This document shows, one piece after another, positions 18,487 to 26,971 of a stretch of 64,000 nucleotides of DNA (position 1 is the first letter of the stretch; every line of letters begins with the position of its first letter). The position numbers and the translations under genes were made by a program. The DNA is taken from assembly GCF_003711265.1 (NCBI RefSeq), contig NZ_CP024634.1:2666001-2730000 (forward strand), written 5' to 3'. Under the pieces are notes generated by a model. The model searched no databases. It was not told the origin of the DNA and saw only the letters and a program-made list of their open reading frames with translations. This DNA comes from Bathymodiolus thermophilus thioautotrophic gill symbiont (GTDB lineage Bacteria; Pseudomonadota; Gammaproteobacteria; PS1; Pseudothioglobaceae).

Positions 18487-18897
18487 TTAACCTTGCTCCC
18501 AAGGCAGGTCATCATAACGCCATCCATCTAAATTGCCGCGTTGCGTTAAAGCATCTAAAGTGCCTTCAAAACCTGTTGTAATATGACTTACATTTTTAAA
18601 CCCTTTTTTAATTAAAGCATTTCCAGCCTCTAACGAGCGATTACCTGAACGACAAATCAAAATAATTTCAACCTCTAATGACGAAGGTCTATTTGCCAAC
18701 AAGGTAGAAACTGCATGGCAAAATCTAGGATTAACATCCCATTCAGGCTCATCCATCCATGGCAGTAAAATTACCTCAAGCGGATGCCCAACAAATTTAT
18801 ATTCCACACAAGATCGCACATCTAAAAATAAAACACCTTTATCTGCTTGTATTTTTTCATAGGCTTCCTTGGGGCTTAACTTACTAACTGCTTTCAT
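18487..18897 (-). CDS. Single-domain rhodanese-like sulfurtransferase
   Basis: Rhodanese domain: N-terminal GVLFLDVRSCVEYKFVGH and the catalytic loop LICRSGNRSLEAG, whose Cys can carry a persulfide. 136 aa, a single domain without signal peptide. The loop C-R-S-G-N-R-S is the standard cytosolic type. It overlaps the upstream DUF3579-like gene and converges on rpoN. In a sulfur oxidiser it may move sulfane sulfur, but nothing here identifies its partner. Confidence 0.87.
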   Translation of the reverse strand: MKAVSKLSPKEAYEKIQADKGVLFLDVRSCVEYKFVGHPLEVILLPWMDEPEWDVNPRFCHAVSTLLANRPSSLEVEIILICRSGNRSLEAGNALIKKGFKNVSHITTGFEGTLDALTQRGNLDGWRYDDLPWEQG

Positions 18898-19156
18898 CTT
18901 GTTCCTTTACATTAATGTATTTAATTACTAAATTGTGCATACTGGCAAAATCAAGAATATGATTTAATAAAACTGGGTCAACATCAGTCAAACATTCTTT
19001 AATTTGAATGCCCTTAATACCATCAACATTGATGATAGACACACATTCCCTAACTTTTTGATTAGTTGTATATGAACTGACTAATCGTTCTGTCCAGTCG
19101 TTAGGTCTAAATTTTATTTTTTTATCACAAAGACCAAGAACGATAAAACCCTGCAT
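18884..19156 (-). CDS. DUF3579-like small protein
   Basis: 90 aa without signal peptide or membrane segment. The string KFRPNDWTERLVSS near the start, followed by VSIINVDGIKGIQI and NHILDFASMHNLVIKYI, recalls the DUF3579 family (FRPSDWAERLCG pattern), found next to diverse metabolic genes in beta- and gammaproteobacteria. Start supported by GGAG six bases before the ATG. It overlaps the following rhodanese gene by 14 bases, so the two are coupled. Function unknown. Confidence 0.62.
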   Translation of the reverse strand: MQGFIVLGLCDKKIKFRPNDWTERLVSSYTTNQKVRECVSIINVDGIKGIQIKECLTDVDPVLLNHILDFASMHNLVIKYINVKEQDESS

Positions 19157-19190
19157 TTCTTACTCCAAAATAATAATTTATAACCATACT

Positions 19191-19300
19191 GAGACCTTTG
19201 CTGTGGCATATAGCGTATAGTAATTAGTTAAAAGCAATAACTGTGCCAATTGGGTAAAAAGTGGATTCTTAATGATGATTCATATTAATACAAAGGTCTC
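19191..19300. repeat. Palindromic repeat, family A, 110 bp
   Basis: Starts GAGACCTTTG and ends CAAAGGTCTC, a perfect 10-bp inverted pair. The right half (TGCCAATTGGGTAAAAAGTG, then GATTCTT, then ATGATGATTCATATTAATA) matches other copies at 22232-22419 and 37571-37731. No ORF. Lies between the DUF3579-like gene and the SIS gene and may act as a transcript-end hairpin. Confidence 0.85.
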
Positions 19301-19306
19301 TACAAG

Positions 19307-19945
19307 CTACAACAAACTATGTACTAAGTCCCAAAGAATATGGTAACTGGTTAAATGTGATTCTTGCACGCGGTGAATGCTATCAGTTTCAACTGTTAAA
19401 CAAATATCAACCGATTTGTTCTTTGCCATTTCGCCACCTGTTTGCCCTGAAAATCCAATAGTGGACAAGCCTATTTCTTTTGCAACAACAAAAGCTTGAA
19501 GTAAATTCTTTGAGTTACCACTGGTAGAAAAACCAATCAAGACATCATTCTTCCGTGCCATACAAAGCAATTGTCGTAGAAAAATATGATCATGGCCAAC
19601 ATCGTTAGCAATGGCAGTCATAGTGGCAATATCAGCACTCAAATTAGTGGCAGCTAATGCCTTTCTACCAGTGGTTACTGGGTGCATAAATTCAGTAGTA
19701 ATGTGTGCTGCATCACAAGATGAGCCACCATTGCCCATGGCAAATAAATGCCCGCCTTGTTGATAACTTTTGGCAATGGTTTGTGCTGCCTGAATAAGTT
19801 TTTCGGTGTTATTTTGAAAAAATATCTGCTTGGTTTTGATGCTGTCTGCTACTTTTTTATCAATTGACGCCAATAAATTTGGGTCAGCGATATTGTCTTT
19901 GTCTAAAAATGGATATAAACTTGATAAAGTTTTTTCATTTGCCAT
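19307..19945 (-). CDS. SIS-domain sugar-phosphate isomerase (GmhA/DiaA type)
   Basis: SIS fold protein: GGHLFAMGNGGSSCDAAHI and DVLIGFSTSGNSKNLLQAF are the two phosphosugar loops, and the closing HRVQESHLTSYHILWDLVH carries the Glu/His pair seen in sedoheptulose-7-phosphate isomerases. About 212 aa; start MANEKTL chosen because it overlaps the hypF stop, giving a coupled hypF-SIS pair. It may be GmhA (heptose synthesis) or the DnaA-binding homolog DiaA; sequence alone does not decide. The coupling to hypF is unexplained. Confidence 0.8.
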   Translation of the reverse strand: MANEKTLSSLYPFLDKDNIADPNLLASIDKKVADSIKTKQIFFQNNTEKLIQAAQTIAKSYQQGGHLFAMGNGGSSCDAAHITTEFMHPVTTGRKALAATNLSADIATMTAIANDVGHDHIFLRQLLCMARKNDVLIGFSTSGNSKNLLQAFVVAKEIGLSTIGFSGQTGGEMAKNKSVDICLTVETDSIHRVQESHLTSYHILWDLVHSLL

Positions 19946-22244
19946 ATTTTTTCTCCCTAGCGGCACAAATTGCCGCCTGTCCTAAACTAATTCCCCCATC
20001 TCCCATCGGTATTTTTGCAGGTATTAGTAATGTTATATGCGTGATTTTATCAAATAAATTGCAAACCAACTCTAATAACAACCGATTGTTAAACACGCCA
20101 CCTGATAGAACAATGGTATCAAAACCATGTTGCTTTTGTAATTGTAAGGCACAATCGCACAATAATTTAGCCAAATAAAGATGAAATTTATATGCAATAA
20201 CTTCCTTTGGCAACTTGTTTTTTATGTCTTCAAGCATTGCTACCCAAAGTTTAGCGGTGGTAATAATATTTTTTTCAGTCGTCATTTTCACATTAAAATC
20301 ATAGCCTTGTTGCTGGTCTTGCTGCAAACATTCACTGGCTAAATTTTCTAATTCAATTGCCGCTTGAGCCTCATAACTAATATTTTCTGGACAAATTCCC
20401 AACAAATAAGCCACTGCATCAAACAAACGCCCCACCGAAGAAGTTTCATATAGTGGCATTTTACTTGCCAACAAGGCGTCGAATGCTTTGGTTGGCTTGC
20501 CAGAGAAACAATCTTTTGTAGTCAATCCATGCTTTTTAACATAAGCATACATTATTCGCCACGGCTCGTTTGTGGCTTTATCGCCACCGAGCAATGGAAT
20601 ATATTCAAATTGTGCAATTCGATTAAACCCTAAATAATCTGCCAACAAAAACTCCCCACCCCAAAGACTATTATCACCCCCCAAGCCCATACCGTCCCAA
20701 ACTATTCCCAGCACTTTGTTGCTATTTAGGGGTTTACCATATTCAAACAAACAAGCGGCGATATGAGCGTGATGGTGCTGAATCTTGGCCAATTTAACAC
20801 CATGTTTTTGTGCGTAATTTTGAGCATATTTAGAGGACAAATAATCTGGATGTAAATCACATGCTAATCCCTTAATATTCGTTTGATACAATTGTTGATA
20901 CAAGCGAATGTTGTTTTGAAAATCTTGATAACTTTCCAAAGTTTTTAAGTCGCCAATATGCTGAGAAATGATGACCTGAGAATCGGTAAACAAACAAAAT
21001 GTATTTTTTAATTCTGCACCCACTGCCAAAAGTCCAGCACACCCTTCAAAGCCTTTAGGAATAGACAATGAAGTTGGCGCATAACCTCTTGCTCTACGAA
21101 TTACTCTGGTTGCACCACTAACATATTGCACCACTGAATCATCAACTCGATTAACAATATTACGATTATGCATTAAGAAATAATCTGCAATATTACTCAG
21201 TTCATTCAATGCCTCCTGATTGTCTATGATTTGCGGACAATGGCTTTGGTTGCCAGAAGTTAATACTAGTGGTACATCTAATGCTTGCAACAATAAATAA
21301 TGGAGAGGAGAGTAAGGCAACATAAAGCCTAAACATTTTTGCTTGGGGGCAACTTGCGTTGGCAGTAACGCATTATTTTTAGCCAATAATACAATGGGTG
21401 ATGCCTTGCTTGTCAACAAACTCTCTTCTTGCTTGGATACAAAACAGTATGCCTTTACCATGGTAATATTTTTTGCCATCAAAGCAAAAGGCTTGTGCTT
21501 TCTATGCTTTCTTCTTCTAAGGGTCGTAATGGCAGTTTCAATATTTGCCAAACAAGCCAAATGAAAACCACCAATCCCTTTTATGGCAATAATTTTTCCA
21601 TTTTTTAAAAGTGACACTGTTTTTTCAATAATATCATTTGCAACAACATCTTTATCCGCTGCACTTATTAATTGCAATTGAGGTCCGCAATCAGGGCAAG
21701 CATTTGGTTGTGCGTGAAAACGCCTGTCATTTGGATCTTGGTATTCTTTTTCACATGTTAAGCACATTGAAAAAACTGACATACTGGTCGATTTTCGATC
21801 ATAAGGAATACCTTTAATAAAAGAAAACCTAGGGCCACAATTGGTACAATTTGTAAAGGCATAACCATAACGCCTATTGCACCTGCTTGTAATATCAGCC
21901 ATGCAATCCTCACAAAGACATGCATCAGGCAAAACCATTGCAGAAATATCGCCTTTTCTGCTTGTGCCAATACTAAATGTTTTATAAGTCTGATCATGTT
22001 GATAATTATCTTCAATATGAATATCAATTATTTCCGCAAGACTTGGCAGATCATCTATAAGCAAGGTCAAAAATTTATCCAACTGTAGTTGGGTGCATTG
22101 AAGCACAACAACAACACCGACACTGTCATTATAAACTTCACCAAAAAGCTCAATTTGTTGTGCGATTTTATAAACAAAAGGGCGAAAACCAACGCCTTGA
22201 ACAGCGCCAATAATATTTATTTTTGCACTCAAAGACCTTTGCAT
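19935..22244 (-). CDS. hypF: Carbamoyltransferase HypF
   Basis: HypF makes carbamoyl-adenylate from carbamoyl phosphate and passes the carbamoyl to HypE. Seen in order: acylphosphatase domain (GAVQGVGFRPFVYKIA) at residues 10-95, two zinc fingers (CEDCMADI...CTNCGPRF and CLTCEKEY...CPDCGP) at 108-190, a YrdC-like domain (KGIGGFHLACLA) and the Kae1-like domain with HHHAHIAACL and VLSGGVFNN. 769 aa, normal. The first codons (MQRSLS) fall inside the end of a family A repeat, whose terminal ATGCAAAGGTC supplies the start codon. Separated from the main hyp genes by rpoN and others. Confidence 0.96.
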   Translation of the reverse strand: MQRSLSAKINIIGAVQGVGFRPFVYKIAQQIELFGEVYNDSVGVVVVLQCTQLQLDKFLTLLIDDLPSLAEIIDIHIEDNYQHDQTYKTFSIGTSRKGDISAMVLPDACLCEDCMADITSRCNRRYGYAFTNCTNCGPRFSFIKGIPYDRKSTSMSVFSMCLTCEKEYQDPNDRRFHAQPNACPDCGPQLQLISAADKDVVANDIIEKTVSLLKNGKIIAIKGIGGFHLACLANIETAITTLRRRKHRKHKPFALMAKNITMVKAYCFVSKQEESLLTSKASPIVLLAKNNALLPTQVAPKQKCLGFMLPYSPLHYLLLQALDVPLVLTSGNQSHCPQIIDNQEALNELSNIADYFLMHNRNIVNRVDDSVVQYVSGATRVIRRARGYAPTSLSIPKGFEGCAGLLAVGAELKNTFCLFTDSQVIISQHIGDLKTLESYQDFQNNIRLYQQLYQTNIKGLACDLHPDYLSSKYAQNYAQKHGVKLAKIQHHHAHIAACLFEYGKPLNSNKVLGIVWDGMGLGGDNSLWGGEFLLADYLGFNRIAQFEYIPLLGGDKATNEPWRIMYAYVKKHGLTTKDCFSGKPTKAFDALLASKMPLYETSSVGRLFDAVAYLLGICPENISYEAQAAIELENLASECLQQDQQQGYDFNVKMTTEKNIITTAKLWVAMLEDIKNKLPKEVIAYKFHLYLAKLLCDCALQLQKQHGFDTIVLSGGVFNNRLLLELVCNLFDKITHITLLIPAKIPMGDGGISLGQAAICAAREKKYGK

Positions 22245-22419
22245 AAATACAGGTGATTGGCAACATTCAATGTTTGTCCAATTGGCAATTTCTTTAAACT
22301 TTGCCCTAACAAGATTAAGGCTGGGTTTGCTCCCCTAGAGGACTGCTGAGTGTCGCTGGAAAAATTGCCAAATGGGTAAAAAGTGGATTCTTGATGATTC
22401 ATATTCATGCAAAGGTCTC
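22232..22419. repeat. Palindromic repeat, family A, about 188 bp
   Basis: Left end AGACCTTTGCATAAATA, right end TATTCATGCAAAGGTCTC. Internal segments TCCAATTGGCAATTTCTTTA and CCAAATGGGTAAAAAGTGG pair with each other or recur in copies near 29090, 37600 and 62780. Its left end overlaps the first 13 bases of hypF, so the promoter of hypF must lie in or beyond the repeat. Confidence 0.88.
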
Positions 22420-22458
22420 ACTCAGTAACACTCGCTATAGATTGCCAAAATGATAAAT

Positions 22459-22809
22459 TTACGAATTTTCACTTTGCTTTTCTGTCTTCTCTTTATTGGT
22501 AAGCACTTGCCCATATTGCTTCATATGCTCTTTTAACATCTTGTTAAATTCTGCTGTATAAAACTCAATAGCCTTATCAGTACTCTGATCGTAGTTCGCC
22601 TTTGACGCAGACATAGAGGCTGTAATAAAAGCGCTAAATCGTGCTGATGCATACAGTAACGCAGCATTGATCAGTTGATGGTCTGGAGATTCCACTTCAC
22701 ATAATTTATTAGCCTGCGCTATAAAAACATCTGCCAATTTAATAAAATTTTTATTTGCCTCTAATTGCTTTTGATTAAAGTCTTTTTGTTGATTATTGGT
22801 TTGATTCAT
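22459..22809 (-). CDS. DUF3144-like small helical protein
   Basis: 116 aa, Asn/Gln/Lys-rich at both ends. The core FIKLADVFIAQANKL, then LINAALLYASARFSAFITAS, resembles the DUF3144 family (pattern with AALLYAAARFNAF). Predicted all-helical, cytoplasmic; reminiscent of phasins in composition but without a phasin motif I can name. Free-standing gene between two repeats. Function unknown. Confidence 0.6.
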   Translation of the reverse strand: MNQTNNQQKDFNQKQLEANKNFIKLADVFIAQANKLCEVESPDHQLINAALLYASARFSAFITASMSASKANYDQSTDKAIEFYTAEFNKMLKEHMKQYGQVLTNKEKTEKQSENS

Positions 22810-22840
22810 GGCTTTATTTTAATGTATTTTTATATCAAGA

Positions 22841-22936
22841 GAGACCTTTGAATAAAGGACAAATTTTATTCAGTTGTAATTTTTTATAAACAAAGGCTGG
22901 GCTTTAGTTGGTACTTATGTCTAATACAAGGCTCTC
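22841..22936. repeat. Palindromic repeat, family B, 96 bp
   Basis: Starts GAGACCTTTGAATAAAGGAC and ends GTCTAATACAAGGCTCTC. Shares its internal AAGGACAAATTTTATTCA region and the CTAATACA end with the copy at 29205-29302. No coding capacity. Confidence 0.72.
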
Positions 22937-23046
22937 AAAGACCCCATCTTGTTTAAAAAAAATTGAGCACAACTCAATTATTTCGTTTAAGTCAGATATT
23001 CTTAGTGTAGAATTATCAATATTGACAAGTAAATATCACCTTAGAA

Positions 23047-23155
23047 TCCTTGTATGAATATGGATGACTAATAAAATCTATCCTATATATAGCATCAGCC
23101 AAATTGGTGAAAAATAGATTCTTTTTAATGGCTGCACATATTTCTACAAAGATTT
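23047..23155. repeat. Degenerate family A repeat
   Basis: Decayed copy: TTGTATGAATATGGATGACTA on the left and CCAAATTGGTGAAAAATAGA plus CATATTTCTACAAAGATT on the right can be aligned to the family A elements. The open frame of the downstream peptidase extends back into it, which argues against using the upstream start. Confidence 0.55.
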
Positions 23156-23181
23156 TTCCACTAATTAATAACAAAAACAAT

Positions 23182-24741
23182 ATGAAGCAAAAAATGCTAA
23201 TTTTTATACTGGGATTATTATCTGCAATAGCCTGCCAAGCAGTAACAAGTAAAGATAATGCAACAAATATGGACTATGATTATCAATTGCCAATTCAAGA
23301 ATTTCACTTTTTTAATCAAATTCAAAAGACGGGGAGCGCTACTACTACGCTAACAGTCAGTTATAAAGATTATAATGGCAAAACTCATAAAGATGGACTC
23401 CTTGAAATTCCTGCTGCCATTACTGATCAGGTAAAAAAATTATTTAACAACCTACTAACTAGCGGTTTTCTTTTTCAAGAAATCAAGCCTTTGTCACACT
23501 ATAGTAATATTTTTGAGGCAATAAAAAGCAACGCCACTTTTTTCTTCGCATCCAATACGGGAAAAATATGGTTAATGGTTAATCCCGTCAATAATCCGCT
23601 GATTATCCGTAATGACAAGAACAATAATAAAAAACTGACACATCATACACATACATCTGTTGACACAACATCCAACGAGTTAACAATATTTCCTGCTGCA
23701 GGTGTCTTATCAGTAAATGTAAATCAAACCGCTTCTACTGGAAAACTTATGCCAAAAATACTGGATGTATTCTCCAAGTATAATTTTTTACAAGCTTTAC
23801 AGGTAGGTGGCAATCCTGATTACTTATTTTTTGGTTTATTAGGTTACAAATACAATGCACCCCCTTCAATGCCTCCTAAAAAGATTAAAATGTCCAGCGC
23901 ACCTTCAATTGACCCAATATTCTCTTACGAGCCTCTGCCAGATAATGTGAAAAAAGCATTAATTGCCAGTGGATCGTGGAAAAAAGGCTGTCCAGTTAGT
24001 TTAGAAAGACTTAATTATGTTCAGTTCGGTTATCATGGCTATGATGGGAATATTGCCCAAGGGGCATTGGTAACAGCCGATGTTGTTGCGCCTAATATTT
24101 TAGAAATTTTTAGAAACTTTTTTAAGAATAAAATTAAAGTTGAAAAACCGGGCGGTGGAAAAGTTGGTGGCACTGGTATGTTTATTTGTCGAAAAATCAC
24201 TGGTGAATCTGGATTTTCACTCCATTCTTATGGTACTGCACTTGATCTCAGTTACTATCGAAACCCTTATGTAGGGGAATATAAACACATTAAAAGTAGC
24301 GGTGGCGCGTTCGCAACAGGGGTAATTATCACGCCAGACAGTCCGTTAACCTTTTTGAATCGCAATCAAAAGATAGGAGGCTTTAATGAAGTCCATGTTG
24401 ATTATATTCGCTCACAAGGTTTGTCTGAATGGGGTGGCCATTGGCTTAATCGCACTGACTATATGCACTTTCAATCCAGTCCATTTTTCTCATACTTGTT
24501 CCCTCTTATTGATTACGATAGTGGCAGAACCTTGTTAACTCTAGAAAAAAATGCAGACCGAATTTTGCATAAGTTTTCCATTCAAAGTACAGAAATAGCC
24601 AAATGGGTATTAATGGTGCGACTTTATCCCAAAGATTTTGCTCAAATGTTCGTTAAAAATATCGCTCAATTTGATGCTTTGGGTGAGGACAAATTTTACC
24701 AAATGCTTTACACAAAACTCCAGGCGCAAGCGAGCAAATAA
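23182..24741 (+). CDS. Exported M15-family D-Ala-D-Ala carboxypeptidase-like protein
   Basis: Zn peptidase of the M15 type acting on cell-wall peptides. Seen: N-terminal signal (MKQKMLIFILGLLSAIACQA; the Cys makes a lipoprotein possible but the box is not ideal), a poorly conserved region to about residue 270, then the catalytic domain with FSLHSYGTALDLS (first His and Asp ligands) and WGGHW...RTDYMHFQ (second His). About 519 aa, much longer than single-domain M15 enzymes, so the N-terminal half is probably a binding or spacer region. Start set at ATG 23182; the frame upstream lies in repeat DNA. Could remodel peptidoglycan in the cell or in competitors. Confidence 0.78.
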   Translation: MKQKMLIFILGLLSAIACQAVTSKDNATNMDYDYQLPIQEFHFFNQIQKTGSATTTLTVSYKDYNGKTHKDGLLEIPAAITDQVKKLFNNLLTSGFLFQEIKPLSHYSNIFEAIKSNATFFFASNTGKIWLMVNPVNNPLIIRNDKNNNKKLTHHTHTSVDTTSNELTIFPAAGVLSVNVNQTASTGKLMPKILDVFSKYNFLQALQVGGNPDYLFFGLLGYKYNAPPSMPPKKIKMSSAPSIDPIFSYEPLPDNVKKALIASGSWKKGCPVSLERLNYVQFGYHGYDGNIAQGALVTADVVAPNILEIFRNFFKNKIKVEKPGGGKVGGTGMFICRKITGESGFSLHSYGTALDLSYYRNPYVGEYKHIKSSGGAFATGVIITPDSPLTFLNRNQKIGGFNEVHVDYIRSQGLSEWGGHWLNRTDYMHFQSSPFFSYLFPLIDYDSGRTLLTLEKNADRILHKFSIQSTEIAKWVLMVRLYPKDFAQMFVKNIAQFDALGEDKFYQMLYTKLQAQASK

Positions 24742-24813
24742 TTTTGATTAAAGCGTTAAAATATCAAGCCTGTGTCTTGCCTTTGTGTACGCTCATAAAA
24801 AATGATATTTTGC

Positions 24814-24851
24814 GTTATTATTCGTAATAACCAAAAGTCTCACTGTATAAT
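24814..24851 (+). promoter_or_regulatory. Likely promoter region of pfp with upstream hairpin
   Basis: A short perfect hairpin (GTTATTA, loop TTCG, TAATAAC at 24814-24831) precedes TATAAT at 24846-24851, about 33 bases before the chosen pfp start. No convincing -35 hexamer is visible at the right spacing. Suggestive only. Confidence 0.35.
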
Positions 24852-24884
24852 TAGTGGTTTTTTATAATGTCAAAGGATACAACA

Positions 24885-26129
24885 ATGAAGAATGCTTTTT
24901 ATGCACAATCTGGTGGCGTAACTGCCGTAATTAATGCTTCTGCTTGTGGTGTGATTGAAACAGCACGCAAGCACTCGGATAAAATCGGCACAGTTTATGC
25001 GGGTCAAAACGGTATTATTGGCGCATTGACTGAAAATCTAATTGACACTTCTAAAGAGTCTGATGCTGATATTTCAGCACTCAAGCACACGCCTTCTGGT
25101 GGCTTCGGTTCTTGTCGTTATAAAATGAAATCCTTGGAAGACAACAAAGCAGAATACGAAAGATTAATTGAAGTATTTAAAGCACACGATATTGGTTATT
25201 TTTTCTACAATGGTGGTGGCGATTCAGCCGACACTTGTTTAAAAGTTTCTCAATTATCAGAGTCTATGGGCTATCCAATTCAGGCAATTCATGTGCCAAA
25301 AACGGTTGATAACGATTTACCAGTAACAGACAACTGCCCAGGATTTGGTTCTGTTGCAAAATACATCGCTGTTTCCACTATGGAGGCAAGTTTTGATGTG
25401 GCATCTATGTGTGCCACTTCAACTAAAATCTTCGTTTTAGAAGTAATGGGTCGTCATGCTGGCTGGATTGCTGCCGCAGGTGGCTTGGTTGACGATTCAA
25501 TCCCAGTGGTTATTTTATTCCCAGAAGTGGATTTTGATGAGAAAAAATTCTTAGCCAAAGTTGATGCCAATGTTAAAGAATTTGGCTATTGCACAGTTGT
25601 GGTTTCTGAAGGCACAAAATGGGCGGACGGTCGTTTCCTTGCTGAACAAGGCACTCGTGATGACTTCGGTCATGCACAACTCGGTGGCGCAGCGCCCGTG
25701 GTTGCTAACTTAATTAAAGACGCTTTAGGGCATAAATACCACTGGGCAGTGGCAGACTATTTACAGCGTGCAGCACGCCACTTGTCGTCTAAATCTGATG
25801 TTGAGCAAGCCTACGCATTAGGTGAAGCAGCAGTAAACTTAGCGATGGAAGGTAAAAACTCAGTAATGCCTGCAGTAATCAGAACTTCGAACAATCCTTA
25901 TACTTGGGAAATCGGCATGGGTGAATTAAAAGACATTGCGAATGTTGAAAAAATGATGCCAATGAACTATATTTCTGATGATGGTTTTGGTATTACTGCT
26001 GCATGTCGTGAATATTTGCAACCACTTATCGAAGGCGAAGACTACCCACCATACAAAAATGGCTTGCCAGATTATGTGGTAATGAAGAAAGAAATGGTAG
26101 AGAAAAAATTGCCTTCATTCGAGGTTTAA
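24885..26129 (+). CDS. pfp: Pyrophosphate-dependent 6-phosphofructokinase
   Basis: Reversible PPi-fructose-6-phosphate 1-phosphotransferase. Seen: N-terminal YAQSGGVTAVINAS, the phosphate-site motif GGGDSADTC, the catalytic PKTVDNDLPVTDNCPGFGS whose Lys marks PPi instead of ATP use, and VMGRHAGWIAAAGGL. 414 aa from ATG 24885, preferred over the ATG six codons upstream because AAAGGA lies 7 bases before it. In chemosynthetic symbionts this enzyme is thought to replace fructose-bisphosphatase in the Calvin cycle and recover PPi; this fits the sulfur-oxidation genes in the same window. Monocistronic, with a terminator after it. Confidence 0.93.
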   Translation: MKNAFYAQSGGVTAVINASACGVIETARKHSDKIGTVYAGQNGIIGALTENLIDTSKESDADISALKHTPSGGFGSCRYKMKSLEDNKAEYERLIEVFKAHDIGYFFYNGGGDSADTCLKVSQLSESMGYPIQAIHVPKTVDNDLPVTDNCPGFGSVAKYIAVSTMEASFDVASMCATSTKIFVLEVMGRHAGWIAAAGGLVDDSIPVVILFPEVDFDEKKFLAKVDANVKEFGYCTVVVSEGTKWADGRFLAEQGTRDDFGHAQLGGAAPVVANLIKDALGHKYHWAVADYLQRAARHLSSKSDVEQAYALGEAAVNLAMEGKNSVMPAVIRTSNNPYTWEIGMGELKDIANVEKMMPMNYISDDGFGITAACREYLQPLIEGEDYPPYKNGLPDYVVMKKEMVEKKLPSFEV

Positions 26130-26167
26130 TACCCTTGAATACCTTTTATAGGGTGTATAATTTTTTT
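26129..26167 (+). terminator. Intrinsic terminator of pfp
   Basis: Imperfect stem formed by ATACCCT and AGGGTGTAT followed directly by a run of seven T (26161-26167), beginning at the pfp stop codon. Confidence 0.6.
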
Positions 26168-26196
26168 AATATACATTTAATTTTTTAGAAAATATT

Positions 26197-26697
26197 ATGA
26201 CAACGCACCAGCAATTATTTGATTCAGTCATTAAAAACTACAATGGGCAATATCCAACGCCTGTAGCTCAAATTGCTGCTGAACTTGGTATTACTGTTGC
26301 AAGCAATAATTTCAATGACCAAGATAAATACGGTGAACTTAGTAAGAGCGAAGCAGGGAAATATGCCATCACTTATAATTCAGAATCAGATGCTTTGAGA
26401 CAACGACACACAATTGCTCATGAAATTGGACATTTTGTATTGCATGAAGAATACTTTAAAGACCATAACGCCATTACAGATATGAAGCTTCATTTTCGAA
26501 ATGGTGGCTACACAGAATCAGATCTTATTCAAGAAGAACAGGCGAACAATTTTGCAATTGAACTTTTAGTGCCGAAAAATTCTGTATTCACAATGTTAGT
26601 AGAAGGAAAATCTATTGAAGAAATTGCAGATATTTTTGTTGTTACTGAATCCACTGTTAATTTAAGTATCGGCTGGGAGGTTGGCCTTGAATGGTAA
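26197..26697 (+). CDS. ImmA/IrrE-type metallopeptidase
   Basis: 166 aa zinc peptidase domain. Seen: HTIAHEIGHFVLH (HExxH motif) at about residue 68 and a later EEQANNFAIELLVPK, the usual Glu ligand region of ImmA/IrrE proteins. Family members cleave XRE-type repressors to induce mobile elements or stress genes, and many act with toxins. No helix-turn-helix domain is fused and no XRE gene is adjacent. Its end overlaps the next gene by 11 bases, and that gene overlaps the one after, so the three form a cassette. Confidence 0.85.
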   Translation: MTTHQQLFDSVIKNYNGQYPTPVAQIAAELGITVASNNFNDQDKYGELSKSEAGKYAITYNSESDALRQRHTIAHEIGHFVLHEEYFKDHNAITDMKLHFRNGGYTESDLIQEEQANNFAIELLVPKNSVFTMLVEGKSIEEIADIFVVTESTVNLSIGWEVGLEW

Positions 26698-26971
26698 GAA
26701 CAAATCTATTGATGATGAGTTAGTTACAGCAGCTAAAAGAAACAAAGAAGCGGGTATGCATGATAATGCTAACGAAGTTGGCAAAGCCTTTAAAAACATC
26801 AAAATATGGAGCGCATATATTGGTGTTGGGATAGTAGTATTATGCATTGTCCTTATATTAATACATTATATCGCTAAATTAAACGATCCAGCCGTTAATG
26901 CAATGGGATTTTCTCTCATTGGTGCCATTGTTGGTGCTTTAATTAGCCATTTACTAACTAAAAAATTATGA
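26687..26971 (+). CDS. Small membrane protein of ImmA cassette
   Basis: 94 aa from TTG 26687, chosen because GGGAGG at 26675-26680 lies six bases before it. The N-terminal 40 residues are charged (NGKNKSIDDELVTAAKR). Two hydrophobic helices follow (YIGVGIVVLCIVLILIHYI and AMGFSLIGAIVGALISHLL), ending KKL. No family recognised. It overlaps the peptidase gene upstream and shares an ATGA stop/start with the 385-aa gene downstream, so expression is likely coupled. Confidence 0.78.
   Translation: MNGKNKSIDDELVTAAKRNKEAGMHDNANEVGKAFKNIKIWSAYIGVGIVVLCIVLILIHYIAKLNDPAVNAMGFSLIGAIVGALISHLLTKKL

Noticed and set aside
26662-26847. Minus-strand 61-aa frame over the membrane-protein gene
   Set aside because: Antisense of a coding region with better support (ribosome site, overlaps, helices).
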